This document shows, in pieces, positions 61,656 to 64,000 of a stretch of DNA of 64,000 nt (positions are counted from its first letter, which is position 1; every line of letters starts with the position of its first letter). Below the pieces are notes generated by a model. It did not search any database. It was given only the letters and a program-made list of their open reading frames with translations, and was not told where the DNA came from. Source of the DNA: Erythrobacteraceae bacterium E2-1 Yellow Sea (GTDB lineage: Bacteria; Pseudomonadota; Alphaproteobacteria; Sphingomonadales; Sphingomonadaceae); contig JADCLP010000009.1 in the NCBI GenBank assembly GCA_014983025.1, positions 24,956-88,955 of the forward strand, written 5' to 3'. The position numbers were made by a program, and so were the translations under genes.

Positions 61656-63848
61656 TCACAGGCTGAAGCGGACGCTGGCCTTGATGCTGCGCCCCGCCAG
61701 CGGCACAAAATCCTTGGTGAAGCTGGCATGGCGGCGGCCCGTCACATCGAAAACATTATCTGCCGCCAGCAGCACGGTTACCGTCTTGTCCCCATGCATC
61801 GGGTGCCAGGCAAGCGACAGGTTTACCAGAGTAAAGGCATCGGTCTGTGTTTCGAACGGGGCCAGCCTGTCCTGCTTGGCAAACCATTGCACTTCCGCCC
61901 GCGCATCAAACGGCCCGGTCTGTGCTTCCAGCGCGCCCAGCAGGCTCAAGGGTGGGATACGTGGAACGGGCGTGCCATCGTCCAATGTGGCACGAATATA
62001 ATCGCCGCGTAGATCAGCCACCAAAGTCAGATCATTGCCCTGATAGAAGGGGTAGGAAAGTTCCCCTTCCACGCCAAAATAATCGGCATCGCTTTGCAGA
62101 TATTGGAACACGGGCAGCCCATCTTCCTCTGCGCCGTTTTCGGACAGGTAGATGTAATCGCTGAACCAGCTTTTATAGACCGACAGGCCGATGCGCCCGT
62201 CGCCGATATTGCCGCGCACGAATGCTTCTGCACCCCATGCCTTTTCAGTCGACAGGTTCGGATCTCCGATCTCAAAAGCCTGCGTGGCAATGTGTGGCCC
62301 ATTGGAATAGAGTTCTTCCGCGCTGGGCGCGCGCGCCGCGCGCGACAAATTGATGCCGGTTCGCAATCCGCCTTCGCTTTCATAAATCAGGCCAACTGCA
62401 CCCGAAAAATTGGTGAAATCTCGGGACTGGTTCAGCGTGCGGGCCTCTACATCGGTTTTTTCAAGCCGTGCGGCCACTTCAAGCTGGATCGGGCCGCTGC
62501 CAAATTCCTGCAGAGTAAACAGCGACAACTGATCGGTCAGGTTGGGAGCGACATATGCCTCCGCGCCTTCAGCCGCAAAATCGCGGTGATAGAATTGCCC
62601 GCCGATTGAACCGCGCCACCAGCCAAGGTTTTTCTGCGACAGTTCCAGCCGCGCCTCCAGCCCCTTCACGTCAAAGACTGTGCCGGTTTCATCGCCTTCA
62701 AATTCGGTATGGGTATAATCCGAATATCCGGCCCGCAGATGCAGCATATCAAATGCGCCATCGCCCAGATCCAATTCACCCCGCAAATCCGCGCGGAATT
62801 GTTCCAGGCCGATTGTTACATTCTCTTCGCCTTCCTCTTCGGTTTCTTCAGCGCCCCCTTCATCCTCTCCACCGTGGGCGTGGCCCATGCCGGGTTGGGT
62901 AGGTACACCATAACGGCTGTCATACCAGCCGAGAGAAAGGCCAAGAGTGTTATCGCCATCAATAAAGGCCAAACCAGCATTTGCCGTCCAGGTGCGGGTA
63001 GCGCTATTGGGCAGCACGCCGCGCTGATTGGCCGCTTCGCTCAGTTCAGCTGCTTCATCCAGATGGCCTTCTTCAGCCTCTTCTGCAGCATCGGCCAGCA
63101 GATCTGCCCGCAGTTCCGGCGCCAATGCAAAGCCGGCAATCTCCAGATCATTGGTTTTGCGCCATGACCCATCGACATGCACCACCAGACGATCCGCCAG
63201 TGGCGCATCCACAGACAGCCCGCCCTGGCGCAGGTCGCTGGCCGAATCCCATGCCGCCAGTCCATCGACATGCACTGGTTCATCCGGTACCCGGCGCGGA
63301 ATACGTTTATCGATCACATTCACCGCGCCACCGATCGCCTGGCTGCCATACAGCATCACGGCGGGCCCACGCAGCACCTCTATCCGTTCAGCCGTAAGCG
63401 GGTCGATTGTTACCGCATGGTCGGCAGAGGTGTTCGACACATCGATCGTGCCCAAACCATCGATCAGAACCCGCACACGCTCCCCCGAAAAGCCACGCAG
63501 CACGGGCCGCGATGCACCGGGGGAAAAGCTGGTGGCCGATACACCCGGCAATTTTGCCAGCACATCACCAATCTGCCCGGCCAGATTTTCCTGAATATCT
63601 GCCGCTTCGAACACCGATGTACCTGCCAGAACATCCAGCTGCGTCAGTCCGGTGGCGGTAACGATAATGTTGCCCTGATAATCCACTCGCCGGTCATGCA
63701 CATCATCATGGATCTGGTCGGCATCTGAAACAGCAGTTGCATCATCAGCATCCTGGGCCATAGCCGCAAGTGGAGCAGACAATGCGATCAGGGAAAGGCC
63801 ACAGGCCAAGACAGTGCGGTTGCGGGGAATAAACAAAAGGCACCTCAT
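61656..63848 (-). CDS. TonB-dependent receptor, ZnuD-like
   Basis: A 730-residue outer-membrane receptor with a signal peptide (about 1-31), a plug domain (IIVTATGLTQLDVLAG, GEVLAKLPGVSATSF-like segment near 91-104, RPVLRGFSGERVRVLIDG, ERIEVLRGPAVMLYGSQAIGGAVNVID) and a beta barrel ending VRFSL. The region about 317-342 contains His and many acidic residues (GMGHAHGGEDEGG), as expected of zinc-uptake receptors of the ZnuD kind. The start ATG 63848 lies four bases from a Zur-type palindrome. Substrate zinc is inferred from the loop and the box together. Confidence 0.9.
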   Translation of the reverse strand: MRCLLFIPRNRTVLACGLSLIALSAPLAAMAQDADDATAVSDADQIHDDVHDRRVDYQGNIIVTATGLTQLDVLAGTSVFEAADIQENLAGQIGDVLAKLPGVSATSFSPGASRPVLRGFSGERVRVLIDGLGTIDVSNTSADHAVTIDPLTAERIEVLRGPAVMLYGSQAIGGAVNVIDKRIPRRVPDEPVHVDGLAAWDSASDLRQGGLSVDAPLADRLVVHVDGSWRKTNDLEIAGFALAPELRADLLADAAEEAEEGHLDEAAELSEAANQRGVLPNSATRTWTANAGLAFIDGDNTLGLSLGWYDSRYGVPTQPGMGHAHGGEDEGGAEETEEEGEENVTIGLEQFRADLRGELDLGDGAFDMLHLRAGYSDYTHTEFEGDETGTVFDVKGLEARLELSQKNLGWWRGSIGGQFYHRDFAAEGAEAYVAPNLTDQLSLFTLQEFGSGPIQLEVAARLEKTDVEARTLNQSRDFTNFSGAVGLIYESEGGLRTGINLSRAARAPSAEELYSNGPHIATQAFEIGDPNLSTEKAWGAEAFVRGNIGDGRIGLSVYKSWFSDYIYLSENGAEEDGLPVFQYLQSDADYFGVEGELSYPFYQGNDLTLVADLRGDYIRATLDDGTPVPRIPPLSLLGALEAQTGPFDARAEVQWFAKQDRLAPFETQTDAFTLVNLSLAWHPMHGDKTVTVLLAADNVFDVTGRRHASFTKDFVPLAGRSIKASVRFSL

Positions 63849-63851
63849 GAA

Positions 63852-63873
63852 GAAATGTTATGATGTAACATTC
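63852..63873 (-). promoter_or_regulatory. Zur-type box upstream of the ZnuD-like receptor gene
   Basis: AATGTTA-N5-TAACATT is a perfect inverted repeat with flanking GA and C that agrees with the proteobacterial Zur consensus (ATGTTAT with its complement). It ends four bases before the start codon, so a bound repressor would block the leader region. Under zinc shortage Zur would leave and expression rise. Confidence 0.82.
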
Positions 63874-63923
63874 AAACATGGGTCCATTTAGTACCCCATG
63901 CCGCGATGGCAAGAGGCAAAGCG

Positions 63924-64000
63924 TGTTGATTACCGCTGAGAGTTGACCCGGGATTTTCATCGAGAAGTGACCCGGGTGGTGTTTATGTCCCGCGATGCGG
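63924..64000 (+). mobile_element. left end of an IS21-family-like element (partial)
   Basis: The window ends with the imperfect direct repeats GAGAGTTGACCCGGG (63938-63952) and GAGAAGTGACCCGGG (63962-63976), the kind of repeated subterminal motif seen at IS21-family ends, preceded by a possible terminal TG at 63924. An ATG at 63985 begins MSRDA..., which could be the transposase (istA) start. The rest lies outside the window. It sits about 50 bases from the Zur box of the receptor gene. Confidence 0.55.

Noticed and set aside
1..64000. CRISPR arrays, rRNA genes, toxin-antitoxin pairs or defence clusters
   Set aside because: No regularly spaced repeats, rRNA-like segments or recognisable defence proteins were seen on either strand.

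Overview
The window reads as chromosomal DNA of an alphaproteobacterium, most likely order Sphingomonadales and close to the Erythrobacter/Altererythrobacter group. Supporting signs are an Aat ending in LTQTS, DUF2155 and NDUFA12-type complex I accessory proteins side by side, a PHA-system-family protein, two TonB-dependent receptors, a queuosine-precursor transporter, an FNR-controlled cbb3 oxidase cluster and a divergent zinc-ribbon/ftsEX pair. Coding density is high, many neighbouring genes share stop/start bases, and no stretch over 300 bases lacks a gene. No CRISPR array, rRNA or complete mobile element is present. The species call is inference from gene content and style.

Layout, left to right. 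1-0.7 kb: end of an uncharacterised gene, then tRNA-Trp. 0.8-3.6 kb: aat, overlapping tail to tail with a DUF2155-NDUFA12-DUF192-recX group. 3.7-7.0 kb: a fatty acyl-AMP ligase facing a DUF389 membrane protein. 7.2-9.5 kb: a coupled telA / XpaC-like / PHA-family trio. 9.5-12.8 kb: a TonB-like protein and a TonB-dependent receptor. 13.1-16.2 kb: a nucleoside transporter with a 2-oxoglutarate oxygenase, and a queuosine-precursor transporter. 16.3-27.1 kb: the microaerobic block of ompW, a Crp/Fnr regulator, ccoNOQP, ccoGHIS, a small exported CDS and hemN, with two perfect TTGAT-N4-ATCAA boxes. 27.2-29.4 kb: an ExaC/AldB-like aldehyde dehydrogenase and DUF779; tRNA-Leu follows. 29.7-33.7 kb: zinc-ribbon protein, ftsEX, YdcF-like protein, acyltransferase. 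33.8-37.6 kb: tyrA-type dehydrogenase and hisC, divergent from metXW. 37.7-45.4 kb: small exported protein, GST, msrB, PBP1A, a DegP-type protease, hflKC. 45.4-50.3 kb: mrp, an orphan molybdopterin hydroxylase subunit, hemH and a membrane protein. 50.4-55.7 kb: SDHAF4-like protein, RsmB-type methyltransferase, DODA-type dioxygenase, msrA, an exported methyltransferase-like protein, carbamoylputrescine amidase and folK, then tRNA-Lys. 55.9-61.6 kb: alanine dehydrogenase and its Lrp-type regulator, an aldehyde dehydrogenase, mtnP, YciI, an exported protein, dcd. 61.7-64 kb: a ZnuD-like receptor under a Zur-type box, and the left end of an apparent IS21-family element.

The clearest regulatory logic is oxygen and zinc. 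The FNR-type boxes place the regulator itself (and possibly ompW) and the whole cco-hemN chain under low-oxygen control, joining terminal oxidase, its copper loading and assembly, and anaerobic heme synthesis. At the right edge a Zur-like palindrome sits just upstream of a receptor with a His/acid-rich loop, pointing to zinc uptake. Less described items worth attention are the small Cys-containing protein between ccoS and hemN, the telA trio, the transporter-oxygenase pair, the orphan hydroxylase subunit beside mrp, and the exported methyltransferase-like protein.
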